This document shows positions 1-11,831 of a DNA stretch of 64,000 nt, piece by piece. This DNA is from Bugulina stolonifera (lineage: Eukaryota > Bryozoa > Gymnolaemata > Cheilostomatida > Bugulidae): contig OW285189.1 in the NCBI GenBank assembly GCA_935421135.1, positions 22,074,298-22,138,297 of the forward strand, written 5' to 3'. The notes under the pieces were generated by a model. It was given only the letters and a program-made list of their open reading frames with translations, did no database searches and was not told the DNA's origin. Within the stretch, counting starts at the first letter, position 1, and each line of letters opens with the position of its first letter. The position numbers were made by a program, and so were the translations under genes.

Positions 1-3000
1 ACATTTGGAAATCGAAGTAGTAGATTTATTGGAAATAATTATACTGTACTCAAGAGAAACAACTGGAAGAACACTGCATTGCAATTTGTTCCTATGTCTA
101 AATTCAACTGAAGTAGGCCAATAATAATTTTTGGTGGAAATCATGTTTCTCATGAAACAAACAAGAAGACCGCTAACAACATACAAGAAATTGAAATATT
201 TTTAAACTTGTAGGTAAAAGTCGAAAATCATATAATTTCATGTAATTTAGCAATAAGTCTACTTACTAGAGTTATAATAATCATATTAGATACATTTGTG
301 TAAGTACGATTAGTATTAGCTGTAAGTCATACCACCAAAGTGTCTGATTGGAGGTCTTAAGAAAATGTAAATTGATTCTTGTGAGACTTGAGGGGTACTT
401 GAGGTATATTAATACTTGTTCATAGAAGGACATGAGTGTCCTAGTTAGCATATTTCATTCATTATATTTCGTTTATTATTGATTATATAACCCTAATGAT
501 ATATATACAACCCTGTCAATCTATCCTAGTGTGTATTATGCATTACCTAGTCTTTCTGTTTCTTATATTATAATACATGCACATTATTATTTTAAATACA
601 TTTCATAGTATAGTATTATATTAAACCATAAGTTATATACGGCATATTATCCTACAAGTTGTATAATTTCCTGAGCTGTTTCCTTTGAAGCGCCCTCTAC
701 CCAATTACATTATGTATCTCTACAGAGAGAAATGTCTTACAAGTATCTCGGTCAGCCTCTGGATACTTCTAAGTGCAAATTAAAATCTTTGTTATTTCCT
801 GGGTAACTATTTGCTAGTTTGCATAAACTGGCCTGAGGCCCAATGATCACCAAGTCTCAAGGAGGCTGGTTCAAGCACCCACCCCACTTATGACACAGAA
901 CTGACTGACTACAACAGTGAGAGATGGTCCTGCTATTCATCTTGTCATTCATCTATTAGTATTATAGTGTTTATAAGTAATGTTTTTATTACAATACAAG
1001 GAATTTGTAAAGTAATATAATTATAAAATATTACGATTCTTTGTATTGCCAGAGGCCTACAAGCCATTCCATTCAAAATTACTTGTGAACAAAATAAATT
1101 ATTAACCTGTTTCCTTGGCACGAATCCATAAGTTGGACAGGTGTATGTCTAGTAAAGAAGGTGTAACATGAAAACAGATAAAAATATCCCACACCAGAGC
1201 CATTTATTAATAGTGCATCTTCAAATGGGATGTACTTGATGCATAGATATAGTATACTTATATGGGTGCAACATTGGCTAAATCTAGCATATCGTCTCAA
1301 TTTCAACACAGGTATACGGTATTACGAGTTCGGGTTTTAAACAAACCGACCCATAATTTGGTTAATATGAGATTAAATCTTATATTACCATGATATGGGT
1401 CAAAATTCTTTCTCTACATCTGTACCACCCACATTTAGCTAGTATCCACAAGTTGTAAAAGTAGTGACTCTTTGCAGCCAGTATACTCTTTGATCTTCCA
1501 ATCAAGCAGTTCATGATTAACACAGTTATTATGCACATAAACGTACAGATACACTTCTGTAACTATTTGCTTTTACAGCATAATTAACCCACTTGTCTCT
1601 TATATAATTATTATTCTATAATAGCCTTAATATATTTTACTAAATACATTAGATTAGAAACCCTAGCTAAAATCTACATGTAGGAGTTATCCCGCTATTT
1701 TGTATTTGAAGTACAATGTAAAATAGTACAATTATTATGTACATGCCTACCATGCATCTCCCAATTACCGGCGCTCCCAGGGGAGTAAATGTAGAAGATT
1801 TCTGCACTTTACTACCCATTACTGGGTTTACACAGCTAGGGCTGGCACCCATGACATAGTTATTTACTCAACATCTACTACTTACAATGAGAGCTACAGC
1901 TAACAGTACAGCTACACAAGTTCATGCTATAGTGTGCTCTAGAGGTTTTAGTTCCAATAATATTGTTATAATGGTAAAATACCTAATCAGTTCCACTAAA
2001 ATTTTCTATATGGAATATTATTTACATGCCCACGTAGCATGCATGGACATGCACCATTACTATAAGAAGCTCTCTGTATTATTCAGTTTTGTTTTTGTGA
2101 AAATAAGTAATGGCTGCTTGTAGAAATAATTTGCATATTTTTCAGGAAATTGTGCAAAAATTGGAGATTAAAATGCATAAAAATATTGTTCATGACATTA
2201 CTTTGTTAGTTGTTGACTTTTAAAAGAATAGAATTGCTACTAATCAATACTGTATGCACTGTAAAGCTCTACTCACAAACTCCCATGGTACAGTTGAAGC
2301 ATTATATTTATATTGTATTACAATGCACTGTACTAGTGATGAAGTTGTGAGCAAACAACTCTGACTACTAGATCAGACTGATATCAATCTACCAGAGTCC
2401 TTGTAGTTATTATCCACATTGGCATATCGCCATAATGCTACAAGATTTATATACAAAGCACAATGCTGATTTTTTATTTTCTGTTGCTTTAATAAAACAT
2501 GAACAAAACGTTAAAAAAGTAATACACGTATGTCTGACAAATAGTTGTATATAAGAGCTATGCAAAAAATGCTGGTTGGAAAACTATTGTCCTACATTTG
2601 TAGCTGTTGTGACGTTTGGGACCTCAAAACCTCGCTTGTTCTGCTTCTAACAATGCATTTTATAATGGCTTAGACTTTGGAGGTAGAAAAAATTTTTGTA
2701 GCACACATTATGGTAAAGACTTTGTTTTGTACTTATCTACCCTTGGGGAAGGAGGTAGTAACTCCCACAAAAAAGTTTGCATGATTTGATATAATATCCT
2801 CCTAACAAATCCCATGCATGCAGTAGGAGACTTGTAGTATTATTACTAGATATACATGTAGTCATGTACGAGTATGTATAAACTGTATACAATATACATA
2901 CTGTATATATGCCATATGTTATATACTGTGTATTACATGCTGTATGTTATATACCGCATTATATACTGCGTAGTATACTGTATAATATTATACTATATTA

Positions 3001-4081
3001 TATACTGTATTATATACCGCATTATATACTGTATTATATACTGTAATATATATCTTATTATATATCGTATTATATACTGTATTATATACTGTATTACATG
3101 TACATTGTATATACTGTCATACTGTTATAACATTACTTCACCATGACAAATGATGATGCACACATGTACACTATTGGTAGTGTGTAAGCATACAGGAGTT
3201 GTATGCACTCTATCTTATTATATAGATAGTATACTATCTGATCTCAAGGGTAGAAAACTCATGCAAAGTGTTTGTGATCTGTACTACACAAACATGCGAT
3301 CACTTCACATGTAATGTCCAGCCTGTGTACTGTGAGCATTCATGAGTTATCCTCTCTTAAGAAGATAATGACATACATACACTTATTGCTGAATAGTAAT
3401 CAGTGTAACCATGGAACCAAATTTTATGTTTAAATATTTTATTTAAAATAATAATGAGGTTTGCACAGACATAAAAATAATTGCTACATTACAATTACAC
3501 TGAGAACATGTAAGTATACTGTGATATAATTATTTATTGCACTTATATGTAGTGTAATTCCTCTAAGCTGGCTATGAAAAGTAATCTGCATATAACAGGT
3601 ACCTTGTGATTGTGAACGTATGTCTCAATAGACATGTTATAACCAAATAAACAAGAGAGGTTCAGTTGTATTTCATATCCTGATCATGCTAATTGCTAAT
3701 GTTTATACACATGTAACTTGAAAATAAGGAAAAAAGACTGATAATAGATTAAACCTTACATAATTATAGGAGGAAAGTAACATTGCAAATAACATTCATA
3801 GATAAAATATAGTCACTACAACAAAATACATCAATAAATAAATTGTACATTAAATATTAACATTGAGATAAATACCACTGATCATTTAAGCATCATGTCG
3901 CCTAGCAGTACATGGGTGGGCTTCCAGTGGGGAAGAATAAACAACTGTTTACTCGTATGTTGAGTTGATACAATAAGTAGAAAGTGAACTGATTTGACAA
4001 CTAAAGCAGAACATTCATAATAAAAATGGCTGAATAAATCATAACATCAAAGTGATAGATAGTTAATAGATTTCCTGCCTC
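1..4081. other. AT-rich intergenic DNA, no gene seen
   Basis: No reading frame here looks like a protein, and short open stretches on both strands are low-complexity or lack splice partners. The segment holds a TA-rich simple repeat near 2870-3110 and a short hairpin motif at 3344-3370. The part nearest 4081 is probably the 3' untranslated region of the GPCR gene that lies on the minus strand. Confidence 0.6.
2870..3112. repeat. TA-rich microsatellite-like repeat
   Basis: A run of imperfect short units of the type tatactgtattata and tataccgcattata fills this stretch. It creates an artificial open frame of about 90 codons made almost entirely of Ile, Tyr and Cys, which I do not regard as a gene. 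Many units are self-complementary, so single strands could fold into hairpins. Confidence 0.75.
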
Positions 4082-5386
4082 TCACACATCAGCTGCAGGT
4101 GGGTCATCACCTGTCATAGCCTCCAAACTTTTCACTGCAGACGTCGTTACTACCACATCTTTATTCTCATTCGGTGGATGCACCTCTGAATGTAGGACGA
4201 GGTGTTCTGTCTTACAGGTGGTAAGTGTGAGGCGTCGAGAGCCAGAATACCCAACACCTCTGCTATATTTTAGTCTGACATTAAAGGGTTTAGCCAAAAG
4301 CGAAATGAACAAGTTCCGATATTGCTGGCTCATCACACTGTACAAAATAAAATTAATGGAAAATGCTGTCAAAGTCAGCATGTCTATGAAATCACCGAGA
4401 AGATGATAAACACCCATCTGTTTAGTTAGCTCAGCCCACAGAATGAAAATGCCATGAGGAAGTTCGACAGCGAAAAATAGAATGACAACCGCTAGAAGCA
4501 TCCTAGTTGTTTGTTTGTACTCAGTGTTCCGGCTAGGCGTGGAAGAGTTTGATTTCTTAGAACCACCATTCGTAGACTTGGAATGGCTCTTGAGACTTGA
4601 ATGGAGGCGTTTATGTCTCTTTTCAGCCTCATTCAACACTTTAATCAAAAAAGCTGTGAATATCGCCAGTAAAATACAAGGTAGGAATTTTCCAATAGTT
4701 GCAAAGAACCAGCGGTTCAGCCCCCTAGCCCATGGGTTATTCGAAGCGTAGTTACTTGGTATGGTAGAATAATATATCTTTTCAGGGTTTCGTTTAAAGA
4801 AGCAATCTCTCTGTAAGTTCGGAGCAATGTATCTCACATCTCCAACGACGTTCATGAGAATATTGGGAATACTGCACACAACTGATCCCAGCACAGTGAG
4901 TACTCCGGCTGCTACTGATTTGCGATGTGTACACCACTTAACAGCGGGTATAGGAAACTGAACTAGTAGAAAACGAAAGAACGCAGTAGTGATGATCAGC
5001 CAAATAGCAGAAAGATGTAAAATTACTGCTACATTGACATAGAAAAGTAGGTAGTAGGCGGCTGTTAGGCTCGGTGTGGTATATGGTGGTGAACCTTTGG
5101 GGAGGTTAATATTAAACATAATGTTAAACGGTATATAAACGGTGAGTAGAGTGATCTCGGTGATGCTGAGAAAGGTTAGCAGTATGTTAACTGTGCTTTT
5201 CATTTTGGGGTTTAGTAGAACAATCACATTGATAATATTGAATACAATCCCAAAAATACAGATTGTCAAAGTTATCACCCCATGTGGAGCCCGGTAGTCA
5301 TTTGCAAACTTGGCGAGGCCATCGTATACTACTGCTTCACAAGCATTAAACGAGAAAGAGTTGTTCAAACTTCTGTTGTAGTCCAT
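4082..5386 (-). CDS. Class A G-protein-coupled receptor, peptide-receptor-like
   Basis: A single 434-residue open frame encodes a seven-pass receptor. TM1 is about residues 37-58, TM2 65-87, TM3 108-135, TM4 157-178, TM5 225-250, TM6 293-315 and TM7 328-352. N-glycosylation sequons at Asn4 and Asn8 precede TM1. The end of TM3 reads FFRF where DRY-type motifs sit, TM6 carries FFAVELPHG, and TM7 ends INFILYSVMSQQYRNLF, a variant of NPxxY. The pattern resembles the FMRFamide, myosuppressin and sex-peptide receptor group of invertebrates; that placement is from memory. The third intracellular loop is rich in Ser, Lys and His. I see no Cys at the usual top-of-TM3 position, although a Cys is present in extracellular loop 2, so the standard disulfide may be absent. 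A splice acceptor lies about 20 bases upstream of the ATG, implying an intron in the 5' leader. The ligand is unknown. Confidence 0.85.
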   Translation of the reverse strand: MDYNRSLNNSFSFNACEAVVYDGLAKFANDYRAPHGVITLTICIFGIVFNIINVIVLLNPKMKSTVNILLTFLSITEITLLTVYIPFNIMFNINLPKGSPPYTTPSLTAAYYLLFYVNVAVILHLSAIWLIITTAFFRFLLVQFPIPAVKWCTHRKSVAAGVLTVLGSVVCSIPNILMNVVGDVRYIAPNLQRDCFFKRNPEKIYYSTIPSNYASNNPWARGLNRWFFATIGKFLPCILLAIFTAFLIKVLNEAEKRHKRLHSSLKSHSKSTNGGSKKSNSSTPSRNTEYKQTTRMLLAVVILFFAVELPHGIFILWAELTKQMGVYHLLGDFIDMLTLTAFSINFILYSVMSQQYRNLFISLLAKPFNVRLKYSRGVGYSGSRRLTLTTCKTEHLVLHSEVHPPNENKDVVVTTSAVKSLEAMTGDDPPAADV

Positions 5387-5408
5387 TTCAAAGTCTTTTC
5401 TAATCTGT

Positions 5409-8400
5409 AAGAAAAAATTAATTCATTGAACAAATATACCAAATCGATTAGTTGACTAAAGTATTTCACTTCTATTTGCATTTTCATCGGGAGAGCACCA
5501 AGTGTCCAAAGCAATTGTAAATCTAACTTCATTAGCCTTTGAGATTATGCTGCCAGCAAATTAAATTATGCAAGTGGAGCAGGAAAGGCAAAATACAATT
5601 ATAATTTTGTCTATTGACTGTGTGCTGTCTTATATAGAGTAAATAAATTCTATTACACCAAAGTGCTGGCAATATGAATAATTAACCATTACAAAAAAAT
5701 TGGTTTACACATTTGCAAATGCTTGTAGTGGGCCTATAACAGATATATACAACCACTACTATCTTTGTTGGCAAATTGCCACTTTCATATCTGCTGCCTG
5801 ACTGGCAAAATTGTGATACTATAACATAATTTGTACCACTTTAATAGTATTCATCAATGCACTGCCAAATTATTGTCTGTATTACATGTGAACAGCTTAG
5901 CTTGCATTTAGAACAGATTTCAGCTGTATAGGAGTGCTTTGTTTGTTTGCTTCACTAATTAAACAACAAATATTTATTTTTGTGCAAATTTTGAATGAAG
6001 ATAAATAAGCCACTTTATAACATTCAACAACACATCAATAACTCAAAGAGACAGTAGTGAGCATGCTCACTACTGCACACTGCAGTGTCTGAACTCTGAA
6101 GTATGAAGCCTAGAGTACTTAACCACTCCAAACAGTTGATCGCCTACCTGTAGTCCTGTGTTACATGTGGGTCAGAATTGGCCTACCTATCGTCCTGTGT
6201 TACATGTGGGTCAGCAAGCATAAATGTCAGCCTTGGAACACAAGGCTCATGTTGTTATTAATAGAATCCAAATGTTCAGGTATTATAGCCACGGGTGTTT
6301 TAAACTTTAGACATGAACGTGTAGCCACGGCAAATATTGAGTCTTGGGAATTTGTATTACAAGTTATTTACTTAGGCTGTTGATATGAATTTGTAAGTTT
6401 ATGTGTATAATTAGCTATAGAATAGTGACTGGTCAGCAGATTCTGTGAAAACATGAAAACTTAATTTCCTACATGTTAGGATAAACACTTTTCGGAACAT
6501 ACATGTAGATTGGATTTGTTACAAGGGTCAAATGGCAAGAAGGAATCAACAAGGGAATATATTGCATTCTCTACATTTTCCAACCAATTCAGTGTGCTCT
6601 GTATTGAACATTCTATACATTCTATTATTCTCATTGTACACCAGGTACATCAGCCCAGATCTCACGGGATATTGACATAATTATAATAATAAAATATATT
6701 TTTATTCAAACATCTTAGCTTTGTTATAAAATACATGCAGAATGTTGTTTAGCTAAATGATTTCCTGCCTACCATACATACTGTTCACGATTTCCTGCTA
6801 GATCAGGAAGACATTTGTGAGTAGGTTTCCTGAACAGCTAAGCAGAGCTGCTCTCATTTCAAATAAACATCAACATTCCAAATTTTTAGAAGATTTTAGA
6901 AATATTGTTACAGTAATATTTTTTACTGTCTGTGTGACCAATTAAGAAGGTAGGAGGTACTTGTGCAATTATGTAATAACCCTACCCTTTTATTAAGACA
7001 TATTCATGTTTGTTTCACCTCTGTCATCATCAGAAAAAGTGTGCAGTACTCATAGCATTGCTGCAAATAACTATAAATGAACTTAAAAATATTTAGAGCT
7101 TGCGTGCCGTAACAGCTTTTACTTTCTCATGTGATTTTTGTTTATGCAAGGAATTTTAAAATTTCTCATTTATTTTCGATTTTGCCCTAAACTAGGATCA
7201 ACTGACTCTATGACCGTGAGTCTGGATATTTCTTACATACTATACTCGGAATAACAAAAATAACATTCTGACAATATGCAATGTACAGTCTTCTAAGTTT
7301 TTATATACCAACAATATATTAATATGACTAAAATAAGAGATTACTGTTATAAAATAAACATTAATCTAAAAAAAATTTGGTTGATGGTCAGACTTAATCA
7401 AGAACATTCTTGTCAGTTGCTACTTACATGTATATTTGGCTACTACTGCAAGTTGCATTCTAATTTGCATTTCTAATTCTAACTACACGTACTTTTCGGT
7501 TTATCTGCAGAAAAATAATTTGCATTTTTTTGCAAATAAGGGTAGACCGAACATACATAAGTACTTCATGCACACTGAATTAGTACCATCCACATTGCAT
7601 AGTTTGATTATTACAAATGTAAGGTTGCGATTTGGCCATCCAGATTTGTCCTTGTAACTTGAACAAAAGGTAATTATAAGAAAACTAAATGTTGTGCATA
7701 GAGTTTAAATTGTGCAAAATAAACCGTTAATAAGAATGTTACAGCTGCCAGTAGTCATGTCTGTATTGTAATATTATATGCTGTACCTCTATTTATTGCA
7801 AATACTGGCTACAAAGTCTACCATAACTCATGTAGATTATTGTAGTAACCTACATATTATGTGTACACGATGATCATAAAGTAATGCAGGTACATAGATA
7901 TGGTTGATGGTTGAATATAACTTACCTCTATTCTCTCTTTCCTCAGTCTAGGTGTGTACAAGCTGTATAGTTTGTGTGTATATGCTGACAGTTTGCAGGT
8001 CCTTATGACTGTTCACAACTCACAAATAGTTGACATACACTTGTATCAAAAATATAGGTAGCTTGTGCACCCAATATTTCAATAATTTATAATCAGCCTT
8101 GACTGCTTTCTCTCTATAATACTCGGTCTATTGTATTGCAAAATCAGAACACTGGCATCTTAGCTCTTGCAAGTCTCTTGATGGTTTACGAGAAAAGAGT
8201 TGCCAGTATCACATCATCGTCATTATCATAGCAATCCATGATGTATAACACAATAATTTAGCCTGTGAATATATAAAGAGACATGGAAATCAATATGTTT
8301 ATCCATAACACTCGCATTTATATAATTTCATAATGAAGTGTATTCTAAGGCAATTACTCTAGAGTCTAGACTGGGCTCTTACTGTGTAGCTGTAGAAGGC

Positions 8401-9351
8401 GGGCAGGCTGCTTGCTATTCTACAGTGTATACATGTATATTTGATGAATTGTGACTTTTCCAGGCTAGACAGTAAATTATTAAATATAAAATACAGTTAG
8501 CGCACTAATATGATATTGTTAATATGCACGTGTCAATGTATAGAAAACCTAAGTATGCATATACAACAGACTCCTTACTCTCTATTTATACAGGGTCTTG
8601 TAAACGTTTTTGAAATAATTTGGTCATTTATGCCAACTTTTATTTTTTTTCACCTTGTTTATATATCCACACACAAACATAACTAATTGTGCAGGTCTAG
8701 GAAATTGATGTTCATTTCACATCAGTTTTTAATGAACATCCCAACATCACACATATCGGATAATCAAGCATAATATTACAAAGTAGCCAATCAAAGACCA
8801 CAAAAACTGTATACCTAGAAGTTTTGTGTGGAACTCAATAATAATGTCTGCAGATTTTCAATGGCGGACATCGATTCTACTTTAAGCTGTCTTTGATGTA
8901 GATAAAAACATTTTATATTGAAAGATTATAGTAGTAACGACACATGTCTATGAACATAAACAAATACTCTGCCGTGTATGCGCAACGTCTACCTGCCCCT
9001 GACATAAACCCATGGGGAACTTTGAAGGATGTTCATGAACTGTATGAGAATGTATGAAAAATTTTGAAAAGGATACATAGAGCACTGAATACCAATATTC
9101 ATGCTGGTGGTGCAAAGAGCTCACCTGTACTTTACATGTAGTCATATTTTTGAAGTTTAAAAATGTTTAATCTATCTGATAACAGGGTTTAAAATCTTAA
9201 ATATTTTATATAATTATACATTGTATATACTTATAATATGTATACTGTACTACACTACATAGGCTAACACTGCGCTACACTACACTACTGCACAGGACTA
9301 CATCATTTTTACATTTACTATAATATTTAATATCAGTATTTACATTGGTGG
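5409..9351. other. Intergenic DNA, no gene recognised
   Basis: AT-rich DNA between the GPCR and the first Ral gene. It must contain the GPCR promoter and upstream leader exon(s) on the minus strand, but I cannot place them. A short direct duplication of about 39 bases sits at roughly 6146-6215, with the core cctgtgttacatgtgggtca. No coding exon is supported. Confidence 0.5.
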
Positions 9352-11807
9352 TTATAATATGATACATTTACTCCTTCTACTGCTGAACTTTCTTCCTCCA
9401 CTCTCCTTCTTACTGTCAGGTGGCTTCTTATTTTGGATTTGTCGTAATATGTCGAAAAATACCTGGAATATAGAAAGCAATATTTTTATCATAGAATTGT
9501 GTATATAGCATGAGTTGTTTGCAAGCAATCTGCAATGATTCAAACTAGTAATATTGCCAGGAGTTGTCTGCTCTCTTGTCAATTGATACGGTGTTGCTCA
9601 CTGTCAGTTACGAAGTAAAAGATAAGGTACACAATTCTGGAGTGTCTGATACGATGACTAGTTTAATAGATTATATGCATGTGATAGCATATGGTATATC
9701 CATAGCATATCTGCATATAACATGATAATATGAATGCCCCATAAAAACTTGTCTAAGTTAAACAGACATGATAAGCCAAAAGTTTCTGAAAGTATTCTTT
9801 TCTTTTTTCTATCATTTTTGTTGAAAAGCGTAATAATTTTCACACTTGATCTCTAATGACTACATGAGAGGCTGTAAACCTCGACAGACCGGCTCAGTTG
9901 TTTGTCGGGCTGGCTCCATGGGCTAGGCATAGTGTAAGCCCATCGGTGACCTTGATTACTATCTAGTCGATAATGACAACGTATTTTTAATCAATGGAGT
10001 AGTTGTATCTGATATTAGCCAATCACAATAGAGCTCTGTGATGCATGAAGCGGAAAAAACCAACATGTCCGTCTTTGGTTTGGCAAAAAAAAGAGCGGTG
10101 TACCGTTTTCCTCTAGAATGAGGCTCTGTCAATAGAAAATAAACAAATAGCCTTTCAAGCAAACAAACCATTTGACAAGTATGTAATATTATAAACATGC
10201 AGAAAAAAAATCAGTGAGATTATTAAATAGAGAGGACAACTCCTAATTACGCTCAACATGGCTTATGGATGCCCCTGTATCCACTGTACACTGTACAATG
10301 CAGGCCTACTAATGTTGCTACAAAACATTGATTTATCAATGGCAGAAAAACACAACGCAAGCATGATAGTCCTACATTTTTCATGGTCATAAATTTCGTC
10401 TACTTAGGACAGTTTAAAATTTTTCCATGCTGCCAATAATACAGACGCATTGTACATGTACATATAAATAATGTCTCTCACCTTGTCAACATTTTCTCTT
10501 GTTCTAGCAGATGTTTCTACGTAAGGGACACACCACTCATTGGCCAATGACTGAGCTTGTTCCTGAGAGACTTGACGTTTTTCCGTTAGATCACACTTAT
10601 TACCAATCAGTATGAACGGTATATCTTCATCATTTTTGATACGTACTATTTCTTCTCTAAAAATATTTAGAGAGAATGTCAGCTCCTTTTTCGTGACCAA
10701 GTTGACGCTTCTATTGCAGCAAATTTAGGCTGATATATCTTATAAACAATCATAAGCTATCAACTATATACAATGTACATATAATTTAAAATGGTTTTCC
10801 CTCTATGACTTCTGAACATGTAAATCAAGGCCTAAAATATATTAATCTAGGGACGCAAATAATAATGACGAGTGAAACTTCGAAGCTATTCTCTTTGACA
10901 ACCAAGATCAATATGACAGTCTGACTTCTGCCTTAGACATCAGTGGAATTCCACCCTGTTAACATTAGAGTACTATGAGATGGAAGACTGACCTGAAGTC
11001 TTTGACTGATTGTAAACTTTCAGACTCTGTTATTGAGAACACGCATATGAAACCTTCACCAATCCTGAAAAATCTCTCTCTAATGGCCGGAAATCTTACC
11101 AGTCCGGCTAGAAGGAGTATTTCTACTAGTTGCGAAGTGCCATCTAGTTCGACTTTCTTTCTGTATTCTCTTTGGAGAAGTGGTTTGTAGTCCCCTACAA
11201 ACTAATAAAACAACATTGAACCTGAGGTAACCTGGATTCTATTAGCTTCATTACATTTCGTTGTAATATGTAGAAGTACATTATACATTTAGATGCAGAA
11301 AACTTCATTCTTGAAGAGCTTTATAGAATTTTAATGTAATAACATACCTATACGTACATAACTATTCTATAAATAAAAAAGCTATTATGTTGAGAAAGTG
11401 CCCAATAAGAAAATCCGATAAATGTTCAAAGGTAGGTAGGTAGGTACTGCGAACATGTTAGGGTGTGATCGTGAAACAGTTATGGATATGAAGAGTTTTT
11501 GAGCAAGGTAAGATATGTTTGTACATGAGTTCATTGTACGCACCAAATTAAATCTGGTACTGACCGCTGAATACACAAAAACCTAGAAAACTATTAATCA
11601 CTCTCCCTGCCTAACCCAAATCGAAAAAATTGTTGATAAAAGTGCTAACAGGTCTTCTAGCTTCCATCTCCCCCATGATTGTATCCATTTATATTTTATT
11701 TGAAGACTTACCTCATCAAACATAAACCGTGAGGCGAGAGCTGATTTGCCGACACCAATAGAGCCAACCATAACGATTTTACGGAATGGTGATTTACTGG
11801 CTGCCAT
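9352..11807 (-). CDS. Divergent Ral-family small GTPase with altered P-loop and switch regions
   Basis: Four exons join to a 196-residue protein: 11807-11712, 11201-10993, 10656-10482 and 9462-9352. All borders are GT-AG, and intron phases match the canonical Ral gene downstream at 13709-16979. The family moves vesicles through the exocyst and binds GTP at membranes. Retained are GKS of the P-loop (residues 20-22), NKCD, ETSA, the FFDILRQI helix and a C-terminal CIIL box, predicted to be geranylgeranylated. Altered are Ile17 (Gly23 in human RalA), Leu40 (switch I Thr46), Leu62 (the DxxG Asp) and Leu66 (catalytic Gln72). Such a protein should hydrolyse GTP poorly and may not bind Mg-GTP or normal effectors. 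A 5' leader acceptor near 11832 is shared with its neighbour. It could be an adapted pseudo-GTPase or an early pseudogene. No stop or frameshift is present. Confidence 0.85.
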
Positions 11808-11831
11808 AATGATATATGAAGAGGCTATATT

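Noticed and set aside
840..910. B-box-like ggttcaagcac suggesting a tRNA or SINE
   Set aside because: No acceptable A box at the right distance and no cloverleaf pairing.
2874..3146. 90-codon open frame
   Set aside because: Produced by the TA-rich microsatellite; composition is almost only Ile, Tyr and Cys.
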